Shown here: piece by piece, positions 8,342-16,487 of the stretch
How positions within the stretch are numbered: the stretch's first letter is position 1
Layout: each line of letters begins with the position of its first letter
Origin: Gaetbulibacter_A sp043876815
GTDB taxonomy: Bacteria > Bacteroidota > Bacteroidia > Flavobacteriales > Flavobacteriaceae
NCBI RefSeq assembly: GCF_043876815.1
Contig: NZ_JBAWKA010000001.1
Span: forward strand, 1,237,029 to 1,301,028
DNA: 64,000 nucleotides
Direction of reading: 5' to 3'
The notes under the pieces: model-generated
What the model was told of the DNA's origin: nothing
The model's input: the letters and a program-made list of their open reading frames with translations, nothing else
Databases searched by the model: none
Translations under genes and position numbers: made by a program

Positions 8342-9157
8342 TTACACCGCTACATCATGCTCACGAAGCGCTTCGTTTAGTGATGTTTTTTTGTTAGTAC
8401 TTTCTTTTCGTTTTCCTATAATTAAGGCACAAGGTACGTTATAATCTCCGGCTGGGAATTTTTTGGAATAACTTCCAGGGATGACTACTGAACGAGCAGG
8501 AACAATACCTTTCATTTCAACAGGTTCGTCTCCCGTGACATCAATAATCTTGGTGCTCATAGTTAAAACCACGCCTGCGCCCAACACAGCTTCGGTTTCA
8601 ACACGAACGCCTTCAACCACGATACAACGTGATCCAACAAAAACATTGTCTTCAATAATAACCGGTGCGGCTTGCAGCGGTTCTAGAACACCTCCAATAC
8701 CTACACCACCTGATAAATGTACATTCTTGCCTATTTGCGCACAACTTCCAACTGTAGCCCAGGTATCAACCATCGTTCCTTCGTCTACATAAGCACCTAT
8801 ATTCACATAACTAGGCATTAAAATAGTTCCCGATGATATATAGGCTCCATGTCTGGCTACCGCATGAGGCACCACCCGGATACCTTTTGCTGCGTAACCT
8901 GTTTTTAAAGGGATTTTATCATGAAATTCCAAGGGACCACATTCAATAGTCTCCATTTTTTGAATAGGAAAATATAAAACAACCGCTTTTTTCACCCATT
9001 CGTTTACCTGCCATCCGTCATTGGTTGGCTCAGCTACCCGCAAGGATCCTTCATCGAGAAGGTTGATCACCTCTCTTATGGCTTTTTTGGTGTCTTCCTG
9101 TTGTAATAATTCCCGGTTGTCCCAAGCTTCTTCTATAGTGTTTTTCAAATTCGTCAT
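8342..9157 (-). CDS. dapD: 2,3,4,5-tetrahydropyridine-2,6-dicarboxylate N-succinyltransferase
   Basis: A 271-residue cytosolic enzyme of the succinylase branch of lysine and diaminopimelate synthesis. It transfers succinyl from succinyl-CoA to tetrahydrodipicolinate. The left-handed beta-helix of hexapeptide repeats is visible from about residue 100 to 205 (GAYISSGTILMPSYVNIGAYV, then GTMVDTWATVGSCAQIG), and the C-terminal AGDYNVPCALIIGKRKES is typical of DapD. Length matches the family. It is first in a leftward operon with two glycosyltransferases and has a -7 element just upstream, so peptidoglycan precursor supply and LPS core assembly may share a transcript here. Confidence 0.95.
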   Translation of the reverse strand: MTNLKNTIEEAWDNRELLQQEDTKKAIREVINLLDEGSLRVAEPTNDGWQVNEWVKKAVVLYFPIQKMETIECGPLEFHDKIPLKTGYAAKGIRVVPHAVARHGAYISSGTILMPSYVNIGAYVDEGTMVDTWATVGSCAQIGKNVHLSGGVGIGGVLEPLQAAPVIIEDNVFVGSRCIVVEGVRVETEAVLGAGVVLTMSTKIIDVTGDEPVEMKGIVPARSVVIPGSYSKKFPAGDYNVPCALIIGKRKESTNKKTSLNEALREHDVAV

Positions 9158-9177
9158 TGCTTATATTGTTTTGTGAG

Positions 9178-9185
9178 CAAATATA
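9178..9185 (-). promoter_or_regulatory. -7 element of the dapD operon
   Basis: Minus-strand TATATTTG, an exact TAnnTTTG match, 20 bp before the dapD ATG. No clear TTG at -33. The 225 bp from here to 9410 hold nothing else I can recognise. Confidence 0.5.
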
Positions 9186-9456
9186 ATAGCTATCCTTGAA
9201 ACATTTAAGTAATGTGGAACGAATTCTGTACTAAAATCAACTTTTTTAGGTTTCTGTTCATCGAAATTATTAAACGGATTAAAGAGATTATTAAAACCGA
9301 TTTGTCCGAAGATCACATTTAGGCTTAAACGGTGTGCATTTCATCGATAAAATTTTTTAAAAAACGCTCTAAACGCCTATTATTCCTACGATTACAGGTT
9401 ATCGTGGTTTTTGCTAATTATAACTAATTTTTTAGGTATGAAGATCATCTTGAATA

Positions 9457-9464
9457 TATATTTG
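9457..9464 (+). promoter_or_regulatory. -7 element that decides the start of the small exported protein
   Basis: TATATTTG matches TAnnTTTG and ends 18 bp before the GTG at 9483. It lies downstream of the two possible ATG starts at 9411 and 9438, which a transcript from this promoter would not contain. Confidence 0.45.
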
Positions 9465-9482
9465 TTTCAAATTACTAAAGCA

Positions 9483-9773
9483 GTGAAAACAAAATTTTAC
9501 ATCGTAATCGTTTTAATACTGAGTGTTTCTTTCGCTCAGGCACAATCTAACGATAATACAAATCCGGAAAGCGAAACTAATATCGTATTAACTTCGAATG
9601 AAATTAATCCGGCACCTGCTGTAAGCAATGACTTGATCAGTCCTGCCGAACTAAAGGAATCTATAGCAAGAACTAACAGTGATATTCGTGTTTATTATAA
9701 TAGAGTTCGTGTTAAGCGCGTTGAGAATATCAAATTGTTATTTCCTAAGATCCATAAAGCCGAGAAAGCTTAA
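9483..9773 (+). CDS. Small exported protein of unknown function
   Basis: From the GTG at 9483 the protein is 96 residues and starts MKTKFYIVIVLILSVSFAQAQ, a textbook signal peptide with cleavage after AQA. ATG codons further upstream (9411, 9438) give a longer N-terminus with a poor signal and would lie upstream of the apparent promoter. The mature part is short and polar, with two visible blocks: an acidic/Asn-rich stretch, then SPAELKESIARTNSDIRVYYNRVRVKRVENIKLLFPKI with a basic end. No cysteine or lipobox is present. It is a single-gene unit with its own promoter and the terminator at 9803-9832. I do not recognise a family. Confidence 0.6.
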   Translation: MKTKFYIVIVLILSVSFAQAQSNDNTNPESETNIVLTSNEINPAPAVSNDLISPAELKESIARTNSDIRVYYNRVRVKRVENIKLLFPKIHKAEKA

Positions 9774-9802
9774 ACCAATCACAATAAAGTTATAATTTTA
9801 CT

Positions 9803-9832
9803 GAGGCTGTCATTACGATAGCCTCTTTTTTT
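9803..9832 (+). terminator. Intrinsic terminator after the small exported protein
   Basis: Stem GAGGCT/AGCCTC (9803-9808 with 9820-9825), an 11-nt loop, then seven T residues. It separates the small exported gene from ruvX. Confidence 0.75.
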
Positions 9833-9837
9833 ATTCG

Positions 9838-9845
9838 TATTTTTG
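9838..9845 (+). promoter_or_regulatory. -7 element of ruvX
   Basis: TATTTTTG, exact TAnnTTTG, 15 bp before the ruvX ATG and directly after the upstream terminator. The -33 TTG is not obvious. Confidence 0.45.
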
Positions 9846-9860
9846 TATTAAATACCATGT

Positions 9861-10271
9861 ATGTCACGAATATTAGCCATAGATTACGGAACCAAACGTA
9901 CTGGAATTGCCATAACAGATGAACTTCAGATGATTGCATCTGGTTTGACTACCGTAGATACCAAAGATCTTTTGGTTTTTCTTTCAGACTATACAGCCAA
10001 AGAAAAAGTGTCAATGTTTTTAGTAGGCGAACCGAAGCAAATGGACAACACGGCCTCAGAGAGTGAAGTTTATATTGCTTCATTTTTGAAAAAGCTAAAT
10101 TTGAAGTTTCCAAATATTCCGGTAAAACGAGTGGATGAACGGTTCACCTCAAAAATGGCATTTCAATCGATGATAGATAGTGGACTTAAAAAAAAGCAAC
10201 GTAAAAACAAAGCGTTGATCGATGAGATCTCAGCAACCTTGATCCTTCAAAGTTATTTATATTCAAAATAA
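9861..10271 (+). CDS. ruvX: Putative pre-16S rRNA nuclease / Holliday junction resolvase YqgF
   Basis: A 136-residue RNase H-fold protein of the YqgF/RuvX family, normally about 135-140 residues. ILAIDYGTKRTGIAITDE (residues 4-21) carries the first catalytic Asp and the glycine turn. FLVGEPKQMDNTAS (about 52-65) and VKRVDERFTSKMA (about 91-103) hold the second and third acidic positions. Family members mature the 5' end of 16S rRNA; the older name refers to a proposed junction-resolving activity. It is followed after 46 bp by def, which has its own -7 element. Confidence 0.93.
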   Translation: MSRILAIDYGTKRTGIAITDELQMIASGLTTVDTKDLLVFLSDYTAKEKVSMFLVGEPKQMDNTASESEVYIASFLKKLNLKFPNIPVKRVDERFTSKMAFQSMIDSGLKKKQRKNKALIDEISATLILQSYLYSK

Positions 10272-10292
10272 AAGAAATCACTTTAAGAATTG

Positions 10293-10300
10293 TATTTTTG
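10293..10300 (+). promoter_or_regulatory. -7 element of def
   Basis: TATTTTTG, exact TAnnTTTG, 17 bp before the def ATG. A TTG at -33 is missing (TTTAAG there). Confidence 0.45.
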
Positions 10301-10317
10301 CAAAAAATAGTAATACC

Positions 10318-10908
10318 ATGATTTTACCTATAGTGGCCTATGGCGATCCTGTATTAAAAGTTAAGGCCAAAGATATTACAGAGGATTACCCGAATTTAGA
10401 CGCCTTGATCGTGAATATGTTCGAAACTATGTATAATGCCTTTGGGGTTGGTTTGGCAGCGCCTCAAATAGGATTGCCAATTCGGATTTTTTTGGTAGAT
10501 ACCACGCCTTTTGCGGAAGATGACGAACTTACTGAAGAAGAAAAGGAATCATTGAAAGGTTTTAAAAGAGTTTTTATCAATGCTCAGATTACAGAAGAAT
10601 CGGGTGATGAATGGGCATTCAATGAAGGTTGTTTAAGTATTCCTGATGTTCGTGAGGATGTTTATCGTCAACCTAAAATTACCATAACTTATAAGGATCA
10701 AAATTTTGAAACGCATACAGAAACTTTTGAAGGCCTTATAGCTCGAGTTATACAGCATGAGTACGATCACATCGAAGGGGTTTTATTTACAGATAAACTT
10801 TCGAGTTTTAAAAAACGACTTATAAAAAGTAGACTTAATAATATTTCTAAAGGTAAAATTAACGTCGATTATAAAATGCGTTTTCCGAATCAAAAAAAGA
10901 AACGATAA
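10318..10908 (+). CDS. def: Peptide deformylase
   Basis: A 196-residue metalloenzyme that removes the N-formyl group from nascent proteins. All three signatures are present: GVGLAAPQIGLP (motif 1, about residues 43-54), EGCLSIPDV (motif 2, the Cys metal ligand, about 103-111) and IQHEYDHIEGVLF (motif 3, two His ligands and the catalytic Glu, about 143-155). The insertion FAEDDELTEEEKESLKGF before motif 2 is typical of Bacteroidota enzymes, and the C-terminus is basic. The DUF5606 gene follows after 53 bp, and the two may be cotranscribed because the next terminator is at 11398. Confidence 0.96.
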   Translation: MILPIVAYGDPVLKVKAKDITEDYPNLDALIVNMFETMYNAFGVGLAAPQIGLPIRIFLVDTTPFAEDDELTEEEKESLKGFKRVFINAQITEESGDEWAFNEGCLSIPDVREDVYRQPKITITYKDQNFETHTETFEGLIARVIQHEYDHIEGVLFTDKLSSFKKRLIKSRLNNISKGKINVDYKMRFPNQKKKR

Positions 10909-10961
10909 TATTTGCAATAACGCCATATTCAAAAGATATTTGTCCGGCAAAAAAATAATTT

Positions 10962-11390
10962 ATGAGTTTAGAAAAAGTGTTATCGATTTCCGGAAAACCC
11001 GGATTATATAAATTGATCACCCAAACACGCGGTGGTTTTATAGCGGAATCTTTAGTGGACAAAAAACGGATGTCTGTAGGAATCCAGCAAAATGTAAGTA
11101 TTCTAAGTGATATTGCTATTTATACCTTAACGGAAGAAGTGCCTTTGGCAGAGGTGTTCAAAAAAATTCAGTCGAAAGAAAACGGAAGAAAAGCTTCAGT
11201 AAATCCGAAAGACGGTAAACTGAAACTTGAAGAATACTTTTTTGACGTGTTGCCGGAATACGATGAAGATCGCGTGTATGCCAGTGATATTAAAAAGGTT
11301 ATTCAGTGGTATAATTTACTAGTTGAGCATAAACTACTAGAACCAGAAGTCGGTGTTACAAAAGAAGCCGTGTCAGACGAAGAAGAATAA
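10962..11390 (+). CDS. DUF5606 family protein
   Basis: A 142-residue cytosolic protein. The opening LEKVLSISGKPGLYKLITQTRGGFIAESL and the following KKRMSVGIQQNVSILSDIAIYT are the conserved core of the Bacteroidota family DUF5606, a small beta-rich domain of unknown function. A helical C-terminal region with ASDIKKVIQWYNLLVEHKLL follows, ending in a short acidic tail. It consistently lies near def and ruvX in flavobacteria as far as I recall, suggesting a translation-linked or general housekeeping role; that is inference only. It is closed by the strong terminator at 11398-11428. Confidence 0.8.
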   Translation: MSLEKVLSISGKPGLYKLITQTRGGFIAESLVDKKRMSVGIQQNVSILSDIAIYTLTEEVPLAEVFKKIQSKENGRKASVNPKDGKLKLEEYFFDVLPEYDEDRVYASDIKKVIQWYNLLVEHKLLEPEVGVTKEAVSDEEE

Positions 11391-11397
11391 AAAAGTA

Positions 11398-11428
11398 AGC
11401 CTCTCAATCTTGAGAGGCTTTTTTTTTT
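11398..11428 (+). terminator. Strong terminator between DUF5606 and crtY
   Basis: Perfect 8-bp stem AGCCTCTC/GAGAGGCT (11398-11405 with 11412-11419), 6-nt loop, then a run of about ten T. Only the rightward direction has a long T run. It lies between convergent genes. Confidence 0.85.
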
Positions 11429-11436
11429 GAATCTCC

Positions 11437-12588
11437 CTACCTTAAGGTCTTAAAAAAGGCCTTTATAAATGGCCAGGATATTAAGGATATCATGATACGA
11501 ATATCCTCAAGAATTGAAGATTCCTCATCTAAAAAACGAAACATATGGCTCGTTTTATTCTTGCCATAAAATTGTTTAAAAATCCATTCGCCTTTTTCAT
11601 TGTTATCTTTTAAAACGTGTAAAAAAACTTTGTCGTAAAATTTATATTTGCTTTTAAATAAACTTTCAGAGGCCCGTTTCCCTTGTTTGAGGTTGGAAAT
11701 TATTTGGTTCACCTTATTTTCGGTGTTTTTAAAGGAGTAGCCTGTTGAGGCTTTTACCCAACCTCCCGCAGTACCTATTTTTGTTATCTTTTCTGAATTG
11801 AAATGATCAAAAGGAAAGGCGCTCATTGGGATACGACCGGTTTCGGTTTCCACGATGGTATAACTTTCAGGGTGTAGATATTCTTTAATATAACGCTTTA
11901 AAAATTCGTCATAAACGTCGTTTTCTACTAGGTCTTTGGTGAAATAAGTGAATTCTACCAAAGCCTCCGTTTTACTATAAGGTAACACATAGGTAAATGT
12001 GGTTTGGTCGCCGTCTTTTACCCTATAATCCATCATGGTCATAATATTTTCATCAAAAAGTTGCGTTTCCGTTTTGATGATATAACCTTTAAAATGTTGA
12101 ATAATTTCCGGAATGTTTTTCTTCGGTTGAAAAAATTCCTCCGGTAGTCGACTGTCAAAAACCTGAGAGGCTCTATATATTTTTTTTTTACCTGTAATGC
12201 TTACTGATGTCGCATCTTCTATAACTTCCGTGACTTCATCTAAAACAAAGCGAATGTTTTGATGTTTTCCCAGTTCTGCTTTGCAATGTTTGTAAAAATC
12301 AATAGAACGAATAGATTTATAATTGTAAGGCTGAAGATCTAAAGAAATGGTTTCCTCACAAGCATAAATGATTGCTTTACTCCAGGATTGTTGGGCAATT
12401 TTACCCCAGTAAGAAGAACCGGTTTCCCAAAAACTCCAGGTTTTATCGTTGGTGTTCTTTTCCGAAGGATCAATAAGGGTGATAGTCTTTTCTGAAAAAA
12501 AGGGATCTTTTGAAAAGGCGAGTGCAAGTTGTAATCCGGCAAGACCATTTCCTATAATCGCAAAATCGAAATGGGGTAAGTTTGCCAT
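11437..12588 (-). CDS. crtY: Lycopene beta-cyclase
   Basis: A 383-residue flavoprotein of the CrtY/LcyB group that closes both ends of lycopene to beta-carotene. The N-terminal dinucleotide fold FAIIGNGLAGLQLALAF (about residues 8-24) is clear, followed by TWSFWE (about 49-54), the conserved block after the FAD site. YVLPYSKTEALVEFTYF and ETGRIPMSAFPFDHFN match the cyclase core, and IGTAGGWVKASTGYSF is the C-terminal FAD-side motif typical of lycopene cyclases. Last gene of the carotenoid operon, starting 15 bp after crtZ. The product is expected at the inner membrane. Confidence 0.93.
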   Translation of the reverse strand: MANLPHFDFAIIGNGLAGLQLALAFSKDPFFSEKTITLIDPSEKNTNDKTWSFWETGSSYWGKIAQQSWSKAIIYACEETISLDLQPYNYKSIRSIDFYKHCKAELGKHQNIRFVLDEVTEVIEDATSVSITGKKKIYRASQVFDSRLPEEFFQPKKNIPEIIQHFKGYIIKTETQLFDENIMTMMDYRVKDGDQTTFTYVLPYSKTEALVEFTYFTKDLVENDVYDEFLKRYIKEYLHPESYTIVETETGRIPMSAFPFDHFNSEKITKIGTAGGWVKASTGYSFKNTENKVNQIISNLKQGKRASESLFKSKYKFYDKVFLHVLKDNNEKGEWIFKQFYGKNKTSHMFRFLDEESSILEDIRIMISLISWPFIKAFFKTLR

Positions 12589-12603
12589 GTTAGAAGTAAC
12601 GTT

Positions 12604-13053
12604 CTATTTTTTAAAATACTTGAAGGGTACAAACAACATTCCAAAGCATTCCCCATCATCTTTACCCAAATGTTTATGGTGTATTTTATGCGCTCGTCTT
12701 ACCCCGCGGGCATACCAATTATTTGCGTTTCTAAAGAGTTTAAAACGCTGATGAATAAAAATGTCATGCACTAAAAAGTAAGATAAGCCATATGCAAAAA
12801 TACCAAGACCAATAGGTAAACCGGCCCAAAAACCTTCGTATTTCCAAAGCAAAAAGCAACCTATACTCACCACAGCATAAAAAATAAAAAAGGCATCATT
12901 ACGCTCAAACCAACTGTCGTGATCTTTATGATGGTGATCCTTGTGTAAGCTCCATAAAATTCCATGCATGATGTATTTATGTGTAAACCAAGCCATAAAT
13001 TCCATTGCGCAATAGGTGCCTAAAAAAATAAGAATCCAATATAAAGTATCCAT
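12604..13053 (-). CDS. crtZ: Beta-carotene 3-hydroxylase (di-iron, fatty-acid-hydroxylase superfamily)
   Basis: A 149-residue membrane enzyme that hydroxylates the beta-ionone rings, converting beta-carotene to zeaxanthin. The four histidine clusters needed for the di-iron centre are all visible: HKYIMHG (about residues 25-31), HKDHHHKDHD (about 38-47), HDIFIHQRF (about 95-103) and RRAHKIHHKHLG (about 118-129). Hydrophobic segments lie at the N-terminus and at about 54-92. Length is within the usual 150-175 of CrtZ. It lies between crtB and crtY in the operon. No ketolase (crtW) is present in the window, so zeaxanthin is the predicted end product unless other loci act. Confidence 0.93.
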   Translation of the reverse strand: MDTLYWILIFLGTYCAMEFMAWFTHKYIMHGILWSLHKDHHHKDHDSWFERNDAFFIFYAVVSIGCFLLWKYEGFWAGLPIGLGIFAYGLSYFLVHDIFIHQRFKLFRNANNWYARGVRRAHKIHHKHLGKDDGECFGMLFVPFKYFKK

Positions 13054-13062
13054 AGTATTCTT

Positions 13063-13902
13063 TTACATTAAATTTAGTTGATATTTTACATAACTGCGCA
13101 TCAAAAGTTCTACTTTTTTGGGATTAGAAACTCTAATGCGCGAATTTTTTATTTTGAAAGCCGGTGTTTTTTTTAATTTTTTCAAAAGTTGACTGTAGTA
13201 CCTATATGCCATAAAAACACCAAACTTAGCTTCATTCGGTAATTTTCTGATACCACTTAAACCTATTTCAAAATCATGTTCAATATCGGTTATAATCTCT
13301 TCTTTAGATTTTTCATCTAAATTACTTAGATCTGTATTTGGAAAATAGGTGCGGTTCAAACCTTCAAAATCAGCTTTTAAATCTCTCAGAAAATTAACTT
13401 TCTGAAATGCCGAACCAAGGGCCATAGCGGTATACTTCAATTCATCATATTTCTCTTTATCACCGTGCACAAAAACCTTAAGGCACATTAAGCCTACAAC
13501 ATCGGCAGAGCCATAAATATAATTCTTGAACTCTTCTTCGGTTAAATAATCAGTTTTATGCAAATCCATTCGCATACTATTCATAAAGGCATCCACCAGA
13601 TGTTTGTCTATATTATATTTGTGATAGGTATGCTGAAATGAATTTAAAATAGGGTTTAAGCTAATACGGTCTCTCAAAGCAAATTCCAGGTCGTCAGTAA
13701 AACGTTTAAAAAGATCTTCTTTGTCGTAACCGTGAAATGAATCAACGATCTCATCTGCGAACCTTACGAAACCGTATATATTATAAATATCGTTTCTAAT
13801 GGATTTATAAAGCATTTTGGTTGCCAATGAAAATGAGGTGCTGTAACTTTTTGTAACAGTTTTGCTGCATTGGTATGAAACGGTATCGAAAAGTGCTTTC
13901 AT
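13063..13902 (-). CDS. crtB: Phytoene synthase
   Basis: A 279-residue enzyme of the trans-isoprenyl head-to-head synthase group that condenses two geranylgeranyl diphosphates to phytoene. The first Asp-rich motif is DEIVDSFHGYD (about residues 48-58). The second is near FLRDLKADFEGLNRTYFP (about 171-188), where the DxxxD element and the phytoene synthase signature lie. YIYGSADVVGLMCLKVF (about 128-144) is the conserved middle helix. Length is typical. It starts 4 bp after crtI ends, so the two are certainly cotranscribed and probably translationally coupled. Confidence 0.94.
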   Translation of the reverse strand: MKALFDTVSYQCSKTVTKSYSTSFSLATKMLYKSIRNDIYNIYGFVRFADEIVDSFHGYDKEDLFKRFTDDLEFALRDRISLNPILNSFQHTYHKYNIDKHLVDAFMNSMRMDLHKTDYLTEEEFKNYIYGSADVVGLMCLKVFVHGDKEKYDELKYTAMALGSAFQKVNFLRDLKADFEGLNRTYFPNTDLSNLDEKSKEEIITDIEHDFEIGLSGIRKLPNEAKFGVFMAYRYYSQLLKKLKKTPAFKIKNSRIRVSNPKKVELLMRSYVKYQLNLM

Positions 13903-13906
13903 AAAA

Positions 13907-15370
13907 TTAACTGTGGTATTTGGTTACTAATTCTGCTACCAGTTTCCCTGAAATTAACGACGGTGGTACACCAGGACCAGGAACAGTTAATTGACCAGTG
14001 AAAAACAAATTTTTCACCTTTTTACTTTTTAATTTTGGTCGTAAAAAGGCTGTTTGTAATAATGTATTTGCCATACCATAGGCATTTCCCTTGTATGAAT
14101 TATAATCTTTAATAAAGTCGTTCACACAAAATGATTCTCTAAATATAACATGATTTTTGACATTTTGGGATGTTAAATCTTCAAAACGCATCATTATTTT
14201 ATCAAAATAGGTATCTCTTAAAGCTTGAGTATCCTCGACTCCCGGGGCCAGAGGTATTAAAAAAATACCGGCTTCTTTACCTTCAGGAGCTGAATATGGA
14301 TCTGTTTTACTAGGAAAACTTGCGTAAAATAAGGGTTCCTCTGGCCACTTCGGATCGTCATAAATAGCTTCAGCGTGGGTATCAAAATCCACATCAAAAA
14401 ACAAAGTATGATGGTTAACGTTTTTTAACGTTTTATCGAAACCTACATAAAAGAGTAGGGAAGAGGGGGCGAAAGTTTTATTGTTCCAATACCGCTCTGA
14501 ATATTGGCGATCCGAGGCGTCGAGCAGCGTTTCTGTATGATGATAATCAGCACCGCTCAATACAACATCTGAAAAGTGGGCTTTACCATTAATTTCAATA
14601 CCTATGGCTTTTCCTTTTTCAACAAGGATGCGATCAATAGGTGAATTTGTTTCGATCTCTACACCCAATTCTTTTGCTAGATTTTCCATACCTAGAATTA
14701 CCTGATACATTCCTTTTTTTGGATGAAACGTCCCTAAACCAAAATCAGCATAATTCATAAAACTGTAAAAAGAAGGTGTGTCACTGGGTTTTGCTCCCAA
14801 AAATAACACGGGAAATTCAAGGATTTTTACGAGTCGCTCATTATTAAAAGCCTTTCTGACATCTTTTTTTATGGTACTAAAAAACTGATTGAGTTTTTTA
14901 ATGGTCGCTGGGGTCACCAGTTCTAATGGAGATAGTCCTGGATTGTAAACCAGATCTTTTATAGCGATATCGTAGTTGCTTTTCGCTTCATCTATAAATT
15001 TTTGAAGTTTTTCAGAACTTCCGATTTCTTCTTTCTCGAAAGCACTTTTAATTTTCTCGAGTGTATCTTCTATGGTTATGTAATCTTCTTTTCCAAAATA
15101 TACACTGTATGCTGGATTTAGTTTTTCAAGTGTGTAATAATCCGAAGGTTTTTTATTGAAATCACCAAAAAATCGTTCAAAAACATCGGGCATCCAATAC
15201 CAGGTAGGGCCAATATCGAAGGTAAAACCATCTTTTTTAAACTGTCTTGCACGACCACCAATAGTGCTGTTTTTTTCAAAAACACGCACCTTATTACCTG
15301 CTTTTGCGAGGTAGCATGCAGCGGCAAGAGATGAAAATCCGGAACCTATAATATTAACAGTAGTACTCAT
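13907..15370 (-). CDS. crtI: Phytoene desaturase
   Basis: A 487-residue CrtI-type flavoprotein that introduces four double bases' worth of desaturation into phytoene to give lycopene. The N-terminal FAD fold reads NIIGSGFSSLAAACYLAKAG (about residues 6-25), followed by RVFEKNSTIGGRARQF and FTFDIGPTWYWMPDVFERFF, which is the highly conserved CrtI block. The C-terminal LFFTGQLTVPGPGVPPSLISGKLVA (about 453-477) is the bacterial-type desaturase signature with the FAD-binding GxGxPP. It is the first biosynthetic gene after the regulator, 36 bp downstream of its stop. In this operon it feeds crtY. Confidence 0.95.
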   Translation of the reverse strand: MSTTVNIIGSGFSSLAAACYLAKAGNKVRVFEKNSTIGGRARQFKKDGFTFDIGPTWYWMPDVFERFFGDFNKKPSDYYTLEKLNPAYSVYFGKEDYITIEDTLEKIKSAFEKEEIGSSEKLQKFIDEAKSNYDIAIKDLVYNPGLSPLELVTPATIKKLNQFFSTIKKDVRKAFNNERLVKILEFPVLFLGAKPSDTPSFYSFMNYADFGLGTFHPKKGMYQVILGMENLAKELGVEIETNSPIDRILVEKGKAIGIEINGKAHFSDVVLSGADYHHTETLLDASDRQYSERYWNNKTFAPSSLLFYVGFDKTLKNVNHHTLFFDVDFDTHAEAIYDDPKWPEEPLFYASFPSKTDPYSAPEGKEAGIFLIPLAPGVEDTQALRDTYFDKIMMRFEDLTSQNVKNHVIFRESFCVNDFIKDYNSYKGNAYGMANTLLQTAFLRPKLKSKKVKNLFFTGQLTVPGPGVPPSLISGKLVAELVTKYHS

Positions 15371-15406
15371 TTGGGAGAATATAAAAGGGATTATTAGAAA
15401 AGGGGA

Positions 15407-16306
15407 TTAAAATGTCTTCACTAATTTTTCAATAGAATCGAAAGTTTTAATGTTACTAGGAAGTTTTAGGTCTTTTACTTCAGCTAATTTAGGCCCCAAT
15501 AACATAAATCTTGTACTGTCTTTGATCATCAAAGTTTTACTAAAATCCTCGATGTATTCTGGAATTTTCTCTACTTCAGGATATACAGTAAAATAGGATA
15601 TAAACGTGATATCTTCAAAAAATTCATGTAAATCAGTTAAGCTTTCCATAGGCATACTTTCACCAAGGAAAATGGTGTGATAGCCTTTACTTCGCAATTG
15701 ATAATTTATGAAGAGTAATCCAATATCGTGAATTTCATGATCCGGTAAAAACAAAATACATGTTCTGCCATTAGGTTTAGGTTCCAGCGTTTGAATGCGC
15801 TCAATATTTAATAAGATCTTTTGTTTAATGTGTACAGATAAAAAGTGTTCATGAGCTGGTGTTATGGTATCGGTTTGCCACAGCAGCCCAATCTCATTTA
15901 ACAAGGGCAAAAAGACCGAGTAAAAGATGTCACTAAATGTTTTAGTCTCTATTAAATTTTTGTATGTATTATAAAATAAAACCTGATCAAAATTGATCAT
16001 AGCCATTTTTAAAGCATTGATAGCGTGGTCTTCAACTTTAGCTCTAGAAGCTATTTCCCGAACTTTAATGGGAATTTCTTCTTCACCTAATTCGGCAATT
16101 TTAGAAATCTTTAACCCGTTATTATTGAGAAAAGAAATATTTAAAAGCTTTTGAAAACTAGCTAAATTGTAATTCCGAATATTCGTATCTGTTCTATTAG
16201 GGCTTAATAAGTTGTAGCGTTTCTCCCAGATCCTGATAGTGTGAGCCTTGATTCCTGTTAAATTCTCAAGGTCTTTGATACTGAAATTAACCTGAATATT
16301 GTTCAT
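15407..16306 (-). CDS. carH: MerR-family regulator with B12-binding (CarH/LitR-like) photoreceptor domain
   Basis: A 299-residue regulator. Residues 5-75 form the MerR helix-turn-helix: FSIKDLENLTGIKAHTIRIWEKRYNLLSP. The middle four-helix domain carries W143-x9-E153-H154, the Wx9EH pattern of CarH/LitR proteins that caps adenosylcobalamin. A Rossmann-type cobalamin domain follows, with E191-x-H193-x-x-G196 (the ExHxxG lower-ligand motif) and HTIFLGESMP. In characterised CarH proteins, adenosyl-B12 drives tetramers that repress carotenoid genes in the dark, and light breaks the Co-C bond and releases them. It heads the crt operon and has a full promoter upstream, so it probably represses itself and the crt genes. 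Light response is inferred, not shown. Confidence 0.88.
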   Translation of the reverse strand: MNNIQVNFSIKDLENLTGIKAHTIRIWEKRYNLLSPNRTDTNIRNYNLASFQKLLNISFLNNNGLKISKIAELGEEEIPIKVREIASRAKVEDHAINALKMAMINFDQVLFYNTYKNLIETKTFSDIFYSVFLPLLNEIGLLWQTDTITPAHEHFLSVHIKQKILLNIERIQTLEPKPNGRTCILFLPDHEIHDIGLLFINYQLRSKGYHTIFLGESMPMESLTDLHEFFEDITFISYFTVYPEVEKIPEYIEDFSKTLMIKDSTRFMLLGPKLAEVKDLKLPSNIKTFDSIEKLVKTF

Positions 16307-16327
16307 CTATTTTCATTTTTTCTTAAA

Positions 16328-16357
16328 CAAAAATACTAATATTTATTGATATAACAA
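16328..16357 (-). promoter_or_regulatory. Promoter of the carH-crt operon with possible operator repeats
   Basis: On the minus strand TTG (16355-16357), 19 bp, TATTTTTG (16328-16335): both elements match the Bacteroidota consensus. The nonamer TTGTTT(A/C)AA occurs twice around it (minus strand, core at 16323-16330 overlapping the start side, and 16365-16373 just upstream). These could be CarH half-sites, which is speculative. No other promoter is visible inside the operon. Confidence 0.65.
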
Positions 16358-16487
16358 CATTAATTTGAAACAATAATAATTTTATTTTTTTCGCGAGGCC
16401 TTTGCAGCCCTGTTATCAGGTGGAATTGGCCCTAAATAGTGGGCGAATTAATAGCGTTAAACAAAGTATAAAAAAATAATGAAAAAG

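Noticed and set aside
8481..8792. 103-codon open frame opposite dapD
   Set aside because: It is the antisense of the dapD beta-helix repeats; Thr/Ser/Pro-rich content is an artefact of the regular hexapeptides.
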